A stretch of 64,000 nucleotides of DNA, taken from positions 62,001-126,000 of the forward strand of contig JBCCAR010000001.1 in assembly GCA_039814715.1 (NCBI GenBank), written 5' to 3'. The translations under genes and the position numbers were made by a program. This DNA comes from CAKZYD01 sp039814715 (GTDB taxonomy: Bacteria > Pseudomonadota > Alphaproteobacteria > Sphingomonadales > CAKZYD01). Of the stretch, positions 20,044-28,332 are shown in pieces. Under the pieces are notes generated by a model. It was not told the origin of the DNA, searched no databases, and worked only from the letters and a program-made list of their open reading frames with translations. Each line of letters opens with the position of its first letter. Within the stretch, counting starts at the first letter, position 1.

Positions 20044-21119
20044 ACTTGCCCGCGCGCACTTTGATACAGCCGCGCGATCGTATGCCGGGCAAGCATCAGA
20101 GGCGGCATTGTAATCCAATGGCTGCGCGCATAGAGGGCAAAATGCGCGAGCCATGGGTCGCGGTAACGAAATGGCTGCGTGCTAAAGCTGCGCTGCGCGA
20201 TCGCCCAAAAGAAGAAGCTTTGCAATGCTGCAGGGCGGCTATGCTGAACAACAAAGGTAGCTTGTTTAGACGTGAGCTCTAAATCATCGACCTTCACAAG
20301 CAAATATAGGGCGTCTGCAACGGGTCTTTTCGCCTCATGAACACTGGCGCGCTCTAAAATGCGGTCAAGGCCTCGGTCTTGCTGATCTGGCAACGCTGCT
20401 ATCAGGTCTCTTAGATCCAAAAAAGAACGCAGGGCGGCGGTAAAGTCCCCATCATAAAAACAATGCAGCGCAGCATGAACGAACAAGTCGGCATGGGAAG
20501 GCCGTTTCAATGTTTCAAACGATGTTTCTACAGCACAATCGAAAATCGCTTCCGGTGAGGGCGTGATACGCGCGACGGGCGGCACTATAGTGTGATGGAC
20601 ATCGATCAGGCTTTTGCGCTTGGTGTGCCGCAAGGGCGGGAGCTCATGCATCCACTGTCGATAATAACGTTCGGCATAGGCTGATTTGACCTCCATCTCC
20701 CAGCCAGCTTCTTTGAGTAGCTGCTCGCAAGCGTCCAAACTCTCCTTTGGAACTAAAATATCAACATCACTTGCTAGCCGGCCATGAGAGAACGAGAAAT
20801 CACCGGCTTGATAGGCACCGCCTTTCAACAAAAGCACTGGAAAGTCAGCGGCGCGCAACGCTGCATCAATCCGCTCCATTTCAAACTGCAGCCGCCGCCA
20901 GCTTGTCTCCCCCGTAATCGCAAGATCGGCCAGAGTTTGCGCTGCCAGTGGAACAAGATCGCCAAGAACACCCGCCTGCTGCGCCACCACGCCCAGCCGG
21001 GGCGCCAATGCCTGACGCCAGGCAAGCCGGATCAAGTCGCTGAGGGCCTCACCGTTGAGGTCCTTTAGGAGAGATGGCTCTTTTAAGACCTGCCATAAAA
21101 ACCGGCCGTCAATCAGCAT
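20040..21119 (-). CDS. Nucleotidyltransferase family protein (PF14907 type), HprK/PqqD cassette
   Basis: A 359-residue protein of the uncharacterised nucleotidyltransferase family. The fold signature is visible: LLLKGGAYQAGDF (KGG at 99-101), then GRLASDVDILV with the metal-binding DxD at 118-120, followed by a helical region. The ATG at 21119 is preferred over 21164 because GAGG precedes it by six bases; it overlaps the kinase gene by 11 bp, implying coupled translation. It is last in a four-gene minus-strand cassette with an HprK-related kinase, a PqqD-like protein and a small Tat protein. Related nucleotidyltransferases accompany kinases in some lasso-peptide clusters. Its substrate (peptide, lipid or sugar) is unknown. 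Confidence 0.8.
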   Translation of the reverse strand: MLIDGRFLWQVLKEPSLLKDLNGEALSDLIRLAWRQALAPRLGVVAQQAGVLGDLVPLAAQTLADLAITGETSWRRLQFEMERIDAALRAADFPVLLLKGGAYQAGDFSFSHGRLASDVDILVPKESLDACEQLLKEAGWEMEVKSAYAERYYRQWMHELPPLRHTKRKSLIDVHHTIVPPVARITPSPEAIFDCAVETSFETLKRPSHADLFVHAALHCFYDGDFTAALRSFLDLRDLIAALPDQQDRGLDRILERASVHEAKRPVADALYLLVKVDDLELTSKQATFVVQHSRPAALQSFFFWAIAQRSFSTQPFRYRDPWLAHFALYARSHWITMPPLMLARHTIARLYQSARGQV

Positions 21120-22047
21120 TTTTGACCTCGCGCTGATCCTTTTCCAGCGCTTGGATAATTTCACACGCTTTTTCTAGCGACGGATATGTCATCCGATAGG
21201 CTGGTATCGTGGCCGCCCAGCGCGCAACCGTTTCAAAGGCGGTGTCGCTTAAACGTTCGAAGTTGATGCAGGCGTTGGTGAACTCCATCAATGCTTCAGC
21301 CTCACGCATACGCCCTATCCGCGGTTCCTCATCTGCAACAAATCGCGGAAAAACCGCCATTGCAAATCGCGCTGGCGGATGGCCCGGCGCGAGCGCATCT
21401 CGAGGCGGGTTGAGGTAGGCCATGCGCCCTTTTGGCGTCTTTTCGAAGGGTCTTGAAAAGGCAGCCTCCGGCGCCCATCCGTTCAACGCTTCAATAGATT
21501 GGTTTTTCAAGCTCGCTGGTCGCGCAAGAGCCTGAAACACCGCCTCTCGCGGATCATAGAGCGCAAACTCATCACCCAAAAACCGCCAGCCCCGATAGCC
21601 CATGGCGATACCTAAGGTGCTTTTTCCGCTTCCCGACATCCCCGGCATTATTATAGCCTGCCCGTCTGGGCTCGCGACGGAAGCGGCATGAAACAACAAG
21701 CAGTGATTATAGGTGTTCGCAATATGCCAGTTTTGCGCCATCTCAAAGCCGACGAATGAGATGTCTGGCGGTAAAGGCGCAAAGGGGCCGGGGCGATCAG
21801 ACGCGCCAGTGATTTGGCGGCGCACATAGCGGCGCAAAAATGACGTGTAACGCATATCAACGCAGATATTGGCGCCATCGACAGCGAGATCAGCAACTTC
21901 ATATTGCCCATAAATCGCGGCGACATCGTGCAACAATTCAGGAATTATGGTTTTAAGGCGGGTGATCATTGGCCCGCAGCGAATGGCGAGGCCGGCTCCA
22001 GATGCCAACCTGGCAATCTGTTTTTCGCTCAGAGAATGGACTTGCAT
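21109..22047 (-). CDS. HprK-related kinase A
   Basis: A 312-residue protein whose C-terminal half resembles the catalytic domain of HPr kinase/phosphorylase. The P-loop GMSGSGKST is at residues 136-144, preceded by LLFHAASV and followed by RFLGDEFALYDP (157-161 LGDEF), the same order as in HprK (H, P-loop, DD/DE motif). It lacks the usual HprK N-terminal domain, and no HPr or PTS gene is near, so it probably phosphorylates something else. A GTG at 22059 is an alternative start. It sits between a PqqD-like gene (90 bp upstream, with a perfect palindrome CCTGCGCAGG at 22081-22090) and the nucleotidyltransferase. HprK-like kinases modifying lasso peptides are a precedent. Confidence 0.85.
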   Translation of the reverse strand: MQVHSLSEKQIARLASGAGLAIRCGPMITRLKTIIPELLHDVAAIYGQYEVADLAVDGANICVDMRYTSFLRRYVRRQITGASDRPGPFAPLPPDISFVGFEMAQNWHIANTYNHCLLFHAASVASPDGQAIIMPGMSGSGKSTLGIAMGYRGWRFLGDEFALYDPREAVFQALARPASLKNQSIEALNGWAPEAAFSRPFEKTPKGRMAYLNPPRDALAPGHPPARFAMAVFPRFVADEEPRIGRMREAEALMEFTNACINFERLSDTAFETVARWAATIPAYRMTYPSLEKACEIIQALEKDQREVKNAD

Positions 22048-22137
22048 CAAGCGCCCCACAAAGAAGAGGGGCTATATGTGCCTGCGCAGGGGTAAAAGTG
22101 CAATGAATCCCGCATAAACGAAGCTGTAAGGCCTCGG

Positions 22138-22446
22138 TCAGGCCGCTTCGCATACTCCACGGCGTTCAATGAGGTCTGCGCCCACCAGATGCGTGAGCGC
22201 CTGAATAACTTCCGCTGTCAAATCTACCCCCTCTTCAACTTCAAACTCATCGAACAGGCGGCGCGCAATATCGGACGACGTCAGGCTGTTCTCAGCGTTC
22301 TGGGGCAGCGCGCCCAACACCGCAAAATGCAGCGGCGCTAGAAAATGCGAAATAGCGGGTACGGGATCGAAAACGACTTCAAAGTCTTCGACCACTTTGT
22401 GCATGAACCGGCTTTTATAAGGTGCCCAGTAGAGAATCGAGCGCAT
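22138..22446 (-). CDS. PqqD-like peptide chaperone (HPr-rel-A system type)
   Basis: A 102-residue PqqD-related protein. PqqD-fold proteins (RiPP recognition elements) bind the leader of a precursor peptide and present it to modifying enzymes. The pattern fits: strands around VVEDFEVVFDPVPAISHFL, then APLHFAVLGAL, a charged helix ending in ARRLFDEFEVEE, and a last helix ALTHLVGADLIERRG. It follows a small Tat protein gene by 38 bp and precedes the HprK-related kinase. The ribosome site is weak; an internal ATG at 22404 is possible, but the longer form keeps the aromatic N-terminal segment common in this family. Family call is by pattern only and divergence is considerable. Confidence 0.7.
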   Translation of the reverse strand: MRSILYWAPYKSRFMHKVVEDFEVVFDPVPAISHFLAPLHFAVLGALPQNAENSLTSSDIARRLFDEFEVEEGVDLTAEVIQALTHLVGADLIERRGVCEAA

Positions 22447-22484
22447 ATACGCGGCCCGTCAAACCGTGTTTAAGCCTATTGGGC

Positions 22485-22883
22485 CTAGATCACGGCGCCT
22501 AATTGCACAGACGCCACACAGGACGCTCCGGTGCCTTGCGTCGTAATTCTATTAAGGTGCTCTAGATAAATTTGGCGTTGCACTGCCGTAAGGTTAGTAT
22601 CCATACCGCCATTGGCAAGCAAGCTTCTGACATCATCTTCGCTCAGCGTGATGTCTTCAGTGATATCATTGTTGGCATCGATGTCTTCAACAGCAGTCGC
22701 AGTAATCTGAACGGTACAGCCAACGGAAATACCAGTTTGCGCCAGGGCTGCGCCGCCTTGAAGCGACATGATTGCCGGTACGCCTGCAGCGCCGAGCTTG
22801 AGAAGACGGCGCCGGCTGGACACTGCGTTATCGGCAACGTCTGCTTCGTTTTGTGGTTTCTGGACTTCTTCAGACATACTCAT
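22485..22883 (-). CDS. Small Tat-exported protein, candidate substrate of the HprK/PqqD/nucleotidyltransferase cassette
   Basis: A 132-residue protein I do not recognise. It has a polar N-terminus, a twin-arginine signal (SSRRRLLKLGAAGVPAIM, arginines at 24-26), and a likely cleavage after ALA at 46-48. The mature part of about 84 residues is acidic, with repeated DI/ED units (residues 66-85) and two cysteines at 56 and 122 that could form a disulfide. GGAG lies four bases before the ATG at 22883 and ten before a second ATG at 22877. It is the first gene of the minus-strand cassette and so the natural candidate for a precursor read by the PqqD-like protein. That role is inference from position and size. 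Confidence 0.75.
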   Translation of the reverse strand: MSMSEEVQKPQNEADVADNAVSSRRRLLKLGAAGVPAIMSLQGGAALAQTGISVGCTVQITATAVEDIDANNDITEDITLSEDDVRSLLANGGMDTNLTAVQRQIYLEHLNRITTQGTGASCVASVQLGAVI

Positions 22884-23223
22884 CAAACTCCGTCGCGAAA
22901 TCTCGTGGTACTTTATAATGCCGTACGGCCACCAGCGAGTCCATTCATTTGTGAGGCAAGCAATATTCACGCCAATCTCGAAAATCAATACATCACAGAT
23001 GGTTAAGGACTTATGACAGCGGACCTAGACGCATGATGTAAAGTTCGCCGACACCGCGCTGCCTCTGTATGAAACACAGCAAACACGCGCAGCAATGGGT
23101 TTACACCGCGCTCTATGCTTTCAGGCGAGAGAAGGCTATGTCGTGTAACGCAAAGGTCATCTAAAGTACTTAGGTAGGTTGCAAGCATATTGACTGCAGT
23201 GCTGCCCAAGCGACGGGCTATGA
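22884..23223. other. Divergent regulatory region between the Tat-protein cassette and phoR
   Basis: This 340-bp non-coding stretch separates two divergent operons and must hold promoters for both. A minus-strand 68-codon frame (23003-23209) starts with TTG and lacks a ribosome site, so I do not treat it as a gene. A candidate Pho box lies at 23143-23160, and a single perfect Pho half-site CTGTCAT is on the minus strand at 23013-23019, facing the cassette. Confidence 0.5.
23143..23160 (+). promoter_or_regulatory. Candidate Pho box upstream of phoR
   Basis: GTGTAACGCAAAGGTCAT resembles the PhoB-binding consensus of two 7-base repeats spaced by four (CTGTCAT-N4-CTGTCAT): TGT-A in the first repeat and GTCA in the second match at an 11-base period. 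It ends 64 bp before the phoR ATG, a suitable place for PhoB activation of the operon. The match is partial. Confidence 0.4.
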
Positions 23224-24570
23224 ATGATAACTAAAGTGCCTCTACCCCTCTTTGCGATTGCGGTTTTCACTGCGCTCATCGCTGTTGTCTTCGCTCTTGC
23301 TGGCCTATCGGTCCTGACATGGTCGGCTGGGTTTGCGGTTGCTTTGCTCCTGCTCGCAGCAGCATTTTTGATTAGCTACCGCTTTGAACGCGACATGGCA
23401 GAGCAACGCCGCGATGCGGAGCGCAAAACACTGGTGCGTGAGCGTGAAAGGGCTGAAACCTTTGCATCGCTGCGCTCACGGATTGTTCAGGGGTTCCCAT
23501 CGCCATTGCTAATGATTGACTCTCAGCGTCATGTGGTCGAGGCGAATAAACATGCACGCGAGATGTTTGGCGCAGACATTATTGGCAATGACATTTTCTT
23601 TTATGTGCGCCAGCCTGCAGCGCTCGACGTCGTTAAAGAAGCGATCAGCTCGGGGCGACCCGAGCAACGTGAATTTCAGCTCACCTCCCCTGTCGAGCGC
23701 TTTTACACGATTACTGCAAATCGCATCGACCAAAGTGACCCCGCCGCCGCCCATGAAGAAGATGGCCAGTTTTATGTGGTCATTGCGCTGGAAGACATTA
23801 CGAAGTCAAAAATATCGGATCGGATGCGCGTCGATTTCATCGCCAATGCGAGCCATGAGCTGCGTACGCCTTTATCGGCCCTAATCGGGTTTATTGAGAC
23901 GCTGAGCGGGCCTGCCGCAGATGATAAAGAAGCCCATCAACGATTTTTAAAAATCATGGCGCAAGAAGCAGATCGCATGATCCGGGTGATTGATGATCTT
24001 CTCTCTCTATCGCGCATTGAGCTTGGTAAACATGTGCGTCCACGCGACATCGTTGACCTCAGCGACGTCGTCCAAAGCACTGACCAAACCTTTCAAGTGG
24101 CTCTGCGTGATGCGCGCAGGCGCTTGGAGATCGAAGTGGATGGCGACCTACCTCCTATTCTAGGCGACCGGGATCAGATCGTTCAGGTCTTCCAAAACCT
24201 CATTGCCAACTCCATTAAATACAGCAAACCCAAGACACCCATTCGAGTGCATGCCGATCTGCTATCGCAAAGCCGCATCAGGGTCCGGGTTGAAGACCAA
24301 GGGGACGGCATTCCAGAAGAGCATATTCCGCGCCTTACTGAGCGCTTTTACAGAGTCGATACCGCGCGCTCACGCCAAATTGGTGGCACAGGCCTAGGCC
24401 TTGCCATTGTTAAACACATTATGGAACGCCATGGCGGGGAATTGATTATCGAAAGTGAAGTCGGCAAGGGCACAACAATGGTCCTGCTGTTTCCAACAGT
24501 ACGCGATGACACCAGTGCAGCTGTGGCAAAACCAGCCGTCTCAGCCCCGACCGGAACCATTAGCGCATGA
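23224..24570 (+). CDS. phoR: Phosphate regulon sensor histidine kinase PhoR
   Basis: A 448-residue membrane histidine kinase that controls PhoB according to phosphate status signalled through Pst and PhoU. Two membrane segments fill residues 8-50, then comes a PAS domain (about 90-190), HisKA with the phosphoacceptor His211 in NASHELRTPL, and an ATPase domain with the N box (QNLIANSIKYS) and G boxes (DQGDGIPEEH, GGTGLGLAIVKH). It heads the operon phoR-pstS-pstC-pstA-pstB-phoU-phoB; its stop overlaps the pstS start (ATGA). A candidate Pho box lies upstream, consistent with autoregulation. Placement of phoR at the front is known in Alphaproteobacteria. Confidence 0.93.
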   Translation: MITKVPLPLFAIAVFTALIAVVFALAGLSVLTWSAGFAVALLLLAAAFLISYRFERDMAEQRRDAERKTLVRERERAETFASLRSRIVQGFPSPLLMIDSQRHVVEANKHAREMFGADIIGNDIFFYVRQPAALDVVKEAISSGRPEQREFQLTSPVERFYTITANRIDQSDPAAAHEEDGQFYVVIALEDITKSKISDRMRVDFIANASHELRTPLSALIGFIETLSGPAADDKEAHQRFLKIMAQEADRMIRVIDDLLSLSRIELGKHVRPRDIVDLSDVVQSTDQTFQVALRDARRRLEIEVDGDLPPILGDRDQIVQVFQNLIANSIKYSKPKTPIRVHADLLSQSRIRVRVEDQGDGIPEEHIPRLTERFYRVDTARSRQIGGTGLGLAIVKHIMERHGGELIIESEVGKGTTMVLLFPTVRDDTSAAVAKPAVSAPTGTISA

Positions 24571-25661
24571 GCTTAAGCGCCCATTTTCGTTTAAGCGTTG
24601 CACTCGCGTTTGCAATTGTATGGAATGCACCTTCCTCCCATGCACGCGATTTCATTCGTATTGTTGGATCGTCCACCGTCTTTCCTTTTTCTGCTCTGGC
24701 CGCAGAGGAATTTTCGCTGAAAACACCCTATCCAACACCGATCATAGAGCAATTAGGCACCGGCGGCGGCCTTAAGCTTTTCTGCGGAGGTCTAGGCACA
24801 TCGGGCCGCTTCGATTACCCAGATATCGCCAATGCGTCGCGCGCGATTAAACCGGTAGAGCGCGCATTATGCGCACAAAACGGTATTAGCGACATTCTTG
24901 AAATCAGGCTAGGCGATGATGGCATCGTGCTGGCCCACTCTGCGAGCAGTAAACAATTCAGTTTGTCGACACGGCAACTCTATTTAGCGCTCGCACGGCG
25001 AGTCCCAACGTCCAATAGCCTTGCAGCCAGATTGATTGAAAATCCATATGAACGCTGGTCGCAAATTGATCCAAGGCTGCCGAATGAGCCGATCTTAATT
25101 TATGGTCCGCCCGCGAGCTCGGGCACAAGGGACGCCTTTTTGGCTGCTGTCATGGACAAAAACTGCCAAGCAATAGACGCATCTCTCCCGACAGACGCTG
25201 GCGACCAGGCCAAGACAAAGCCCGCTTGCCGCGCCTTGCGTACCGATGGACGTTTTATTGAGGTCGGGGAAAATGACAACGTCATCGTTCAAAGGCTACG
25301 CCAAGCGCCAGGTGCCCTTGGAATATTACCTTTCGCCATCGTTGATCAGAACTTGGACTTGGTAAAACCGACTGCAATTGACGGTATTGTTCCGACCCGC
25401 TTGAGTATCGCGGCAAACACCTACTCGATTGCCCGGCCGCTCTATATTTACGTGAAATCTGCCCACGCGCGCACGGTGCCTGGGCTAGCGGATTTTTTAG
25501 CTGAATTCTTGAGTGAAAATGCCCTTGGCCCGTACGGATACTTGACTGAAGTCGGGCTTGTCACCTTGCCGCTTGAAGGCCGCAGCTCCAGCAGGAAACG
25601 TGCGCGGTCCTTGTCAGAGCTAGGGCCCATTGGCGTTGATAGAAGCGGCAATGCCTTATGA
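24567..25661 (+). CDS. pstS: Phosphate ABC transporter substrate-binding protein PstS
   Basis: A 364-residue periplasmic phosphate-binding protein. A signal peptide covers about residues 1-26 (ends SSHA). The phosphate-contact motifs are present: IVGSSTVFPF near residue 32, GTGGG near 66, and PASSGTRDAF near 178. ATGA overlaps with phoR in front and pstC behind show tight translational coupling. It is longer than short PstS proteins and of the type found in alphaproteobacterial pst operons. The C-terminus has a basic stretch (SSSRKRARSLSE), which is unremarkable. Its position between phoR and pstC, rather than in a separate locus, gives a complete Pst system here. Confidence 0.9.
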   Translation: MSLSAHFRLSVALAFAIVWNAPSSHARDFIRIVGSSTVFPFSALAAEEFSLKTPYPTPIIEQLGTGGGLKLFCGGLGTSGRFDYPDIANASRAIKPVERALCAQNGISDILEIRLGDDGIVLAHSASSKQFSLSTRQLYLALARRVPTSNSLAARLIENPYERWSQIDPRLPNEPILIYGPPASSGTRDAFLAAVMDKNCQAIDASLPTDAGDQAKTKPACRALRTDGRFIEVGENDNVIVQRLRQAPGALGILPFAIVDQNLDLVKPTAIDGIVPTRLSIAANTYSIARPLYIYVKSAHARTVPGLADFLAEFLSENALGPYGYLTEVGLVTLPLEGRSSSRKRARSLSELGPIGVDRSGNAL

Positions 25662-27037
25662 CGCTGCTGCACCTTTTGGGATTTGGCCTGATTATCTCAG
25701 GCAGCTTCTTTTTGATAAGTCGTTTTCGTCTCAATGCCCTAGCGCTGCAGCAAGACCGTGTTCCGCGGTCTCTGCCGAGACTGCATGGGCTTTATGCCGG
25801 CTGTTTTGCTTTCGCGCCGGTACTTGTTTTAGCAACGCTTTGGGCGGTGTTTGCTCCCAGCGTCTTGGAAGCCTTGGCGCTCAATACGGCCGAGACTCAA
25901 TCGGTTTTTGTAGATGCTCTTACGCGCAGGCAATTTTTGGCTGAACTTTACAGTATTTTAGAAGGCCAAGCGCTGCGCCAGCCTGATCCCTTGGTGCTTC
26001 AGGCAGCGCAGACCTATGCCAAGGCCAAAGCCATTTCTTTTCAAGCCGTCAGTGTTTTGGCGCTAGCCTGTAGCATCGCAGCTGGCATTTGGGCCCTCAA
26101 GCGAAGCACACTTGGCTTTAATGCCCACAGCCGACTTGACCGCTTGACAACGCGCGCTTTGTTGTTTTGCAGCGGGATTGTCGTGGCTGCGACCCTTGCG
26201 ATCCTGGTTTCCTTATTGCTTGAGACGTTACGGTTTTTCGAACTCGTTAATCCGGCAAGCTTGCTTGGCGCAGGCTGGAGCCCGCAATCAAGCCTTGGCG
26301 ATAGTCAAGGCGGCGGTGTTGGCGACTATGGTGTTGCCGCGCTGCTGGCAGGAACCGCTATTATCAGTTTAGTCGCTATTGCCCTCGCAGCGCCGCTGGG
26401 GCTTATGGTGGCGATGTACTTATCGCAATATGCCAATCGATCGGCCAGGCGCGTCGCCAAACCGCTTCTAGAGGTATTAGCTGGCATTCCAACGGTCGTT
26501 TACGGGTTTTTTGCTGTTTTGGTCGTCGCGCCCGCCTTACGCGGCGCAGGTCAAGGCCTTGGACTTGATATTTCAGCGCAAAGCGCGCTCGCGGCCGGTC
26601 TTGTGATGGGGGTAATGATCACACCCTACGTATCGTCTCTGTGCGAAGATGCAATCAGCGCTGTACCAGCAAAAATCCGCGATGGCTCTCTCGCCCTGGG
26701 GGCAACGCGGGCTGAGACCATTTGGCGCGTGTTGCTACCATCGGCTCTCCCGGGGATTTCAAGCGCTTTCCTTCTGGCCATTTCGCGCACCATCGGTGAG
26801 ACCATGATAGTGTTAATGGCCGCCGGGCTGGCTGCCAATTTGACTGCTAACCCCTTGGAAAGCGTCACCACCGTCACTGTGCAAATCGTCCAAGCGCTGA
26901 CCGGTGAACTACAGTTTGACAGCGCCAAAACCCTTTCGGCGTTCATGTTGGGCATGATTTTGTTCATCCTCACACTTTTCATGAATATTACTGCACTTGC
27001 GCTCAGGCGCCGGCACCAACGGAAAGTGCAGCGATGA
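25658..27037 (+). CDS. pstC: Phosphate ABC transporter permease PstC
   Basis: A 459-residue inner membrane permease of the Pst importer. The C-terminal half is the standard binding-protein-dependent transport domain, with the EAA-type loop DGSLALGATRAETIWRVLLP near residue 340 that contacts PstB. The N-terminal 200 residues or so are an extension with extra membrane segments and a periplasmic stretch, as in the long PstC form found in Alphaproteobacteria; E. coli PstC is about 320 residues. Start and stop overlap pstS and pstA by four bases each. There is no sign of truncation. Confidence 0.93.
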   Translation: MTLLHLLGFGLIISGSFFLISRFRLNALALQQDRVPRSLPRLHGLYAGCFAFAPVLVLATLWAVFAPSVLEALALNTAETQSVFVDALTRRQFLAELYSILEGQALRQPDPLVLQAAQTYAKAKAISFQAVSVLALACSIAAGIWALKRSTLGFNAHSRLDRLTTRALLFCSGIVVAATLAILVSLLLETLRFFELVNPASLLGAGWSPQSSLGDSQGGGVGDYGVAALLAGTAIISLVAIALAAPLGLMVAMYLSQYANRSARRVAKPLLEVLAGIPTVVYGFFAVLVVAPALRGAGQGLGLDISAQSALAAGLVMGVMITPYVSSLCEDAISAVPAKIRDGSLALGATRAETIWRVLLPSALPGISSAFLLAISRTIGETMIVLMAAGLAANLTANPLESVTTVTVQIVQALTGELQFDSAKTLSAFMLGMILFILTLFMNITALALRRRHQRKVQR

Positions 27038-28332
27038 CGAAACCAGACATGGCAGGGACAACCGCGGCATCAAGCGCCCGTAAACACAGGCACCTAAAGC
27101 GTCGCAACTTGACAAATGCCGCTCTTAAATTCGCTGGCTTAAGCGCTTTAATGCTGGCTGGCGCAATCACACTGCTCTTGATTGGAACCATATTTTGGCG
27201 CGCGGTGCCGGCATTTCTGCAGCATCAAGTCAAACTCGACGTCGACTTTGCGCAAGCGGCCTTTGAGTCAGACGGCGCCATAGGCAGCCGAGACACCATG
27301 ATTTATGCTAACTACGGCGAACTCATTGGTAAGGCTCTGGAAGCTACGTTTGTGCAGGTTGCAGACGAACGTGACAAGCAAACCCTGCGCGCCATTGTAT
27401 CGCCGAGCGCACGCGCCGAGCTTCGCGATACGCTTTTGGCGAACCCGGAATGGATTGGAACACGTCAATCGGTTTGGCTCCCAGTTAGCAGCAGGGTTGA
27501 GTCGTTCCTTCATTCTAGCGCCGATGGGCCAAATACACGCAGTCTCGCCCCGCAGCTGCAGCAATGGCTCGCCGCCTTAGAAAGGAGCGATGCAACACGG
27601 CGCTCCTTTCGTTTGCCCTTCTTTAAACGAGGCGACTCGCGCCGGCCGCAAGGCGCAGGCATTCTCGGCGCGCTATCAGGGTCAGTCCTGACCTTGATGG
27701 TCACGTTTGCGCTGTCTTTCCCAATCGGCCTTGCAAGCGCTGTCTACCTTGAGGAGTTCGCTCCCAAGTCGCGCTGGATCGATCTGCTAGAAGTGAACAT
27801 TAACAATCTTGCTGCAGTGCCCTCTATTCTGTTCGGCCTGCTTGGTCTTGCCGTATTCATTAATGTGTTTCATTTGCCGCGCGCGACACCGCTCGTAGGC
27901 GGCATGACATTAGCGTTAATGACCTTGCCGACCATCATTATTGCTGCCCGCGCAGCAATTGCAGCGGTGCCAAACAGCTTGAAAGATGCTGCTCTTTCTT
28001 TAGGCGCCAGCCCCGTTCAAGCGGTCTTTCATCACGTTGTCCCGCAGGCGATCCCAGGTGTCATGACCGGGACAATCCTCGCCATGGCGCAAGCCCTGGG
28101 GGAGACAGCGCCTTTGTTAATGATCGGGATGCTAGCGTTCATCGTGGATGTTCCCGGCAGTGTTACAGATGTCGCCACCACGCTGCCCGCTCAGATCTTT
28201 CTGTGGGCGGAAAGCCCGAATAAAGCATTTTCGCAAAACGCTGCAGCGGCGATTACCGTCCTCCTTCTCATCCTGTTTCTTTTGAATTCTATTGCAGTGT
28301 ATCTACGCAACCGCTTCGAACGCCCCATATGA
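27034..28332 (+). CDS. pstA: Phosphate ABC transporter permease PstA
   Basis: A 432-residue partner permease to PstC. One N-terminal membrane segment (about residues 30-55) is followed by a periplasmic extension of about 150 residues (DUF3333-like) before the transport domain, which starts near GILGALSGSVLTLMV. The EAA-type loop KDAALSLGASPVQAVFHHVVP lies near residue 315. The long form is common in Alphaproteobacteria; enterobacterial PstA is about 300 residues. The gene overlaps pstC in front and pstB behind by four bases each, continuing the chain of ATGA couplings. Confidence 0.93.
   Translation: MTKPDMAGTTAASSARKHRHLKRRNLTNAALKFAGLSALMLAGAITLLLIGTIFWRAVPAFLQHQVKLDVDFAQAAFESDGAIGSRDTMIYANYGELIGKALEATFVQVADERDKQTLRAIVSPSARAELRDTLLANPEWIGTRQSVWLPVSSRVESFLHSSADGPNTRSLAPQLQQWLAALERSDATRRSFRLPFFKRGDSRRPQGAGILGALSGSVLTLMVTFALSFPIGLASAVYLEEFAPKSRWIDLLEVNINNLAAVPSILFGLLGLAVFINVFHLPRATPLVGGMTLALMTLPTIIIAARAAIAAVPNSLKDAALSLGASPVQAVFHHVVPQAIPGVMTGTILAMAQALGETAPLLMIGMLAFIVDVPGSVTDVATTLPAQIFLWAESPNKAFSQNAAAAITVLLLILFLLNSIAVYLRNRFERPI

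Noticed and set aside
23003..23209. 68-codon minus-strand frame upstream of the Tat-protein gene
   Set aside because: TTG start, no ribosome site, no recognisable features; the region is better explained as divergent promoters.
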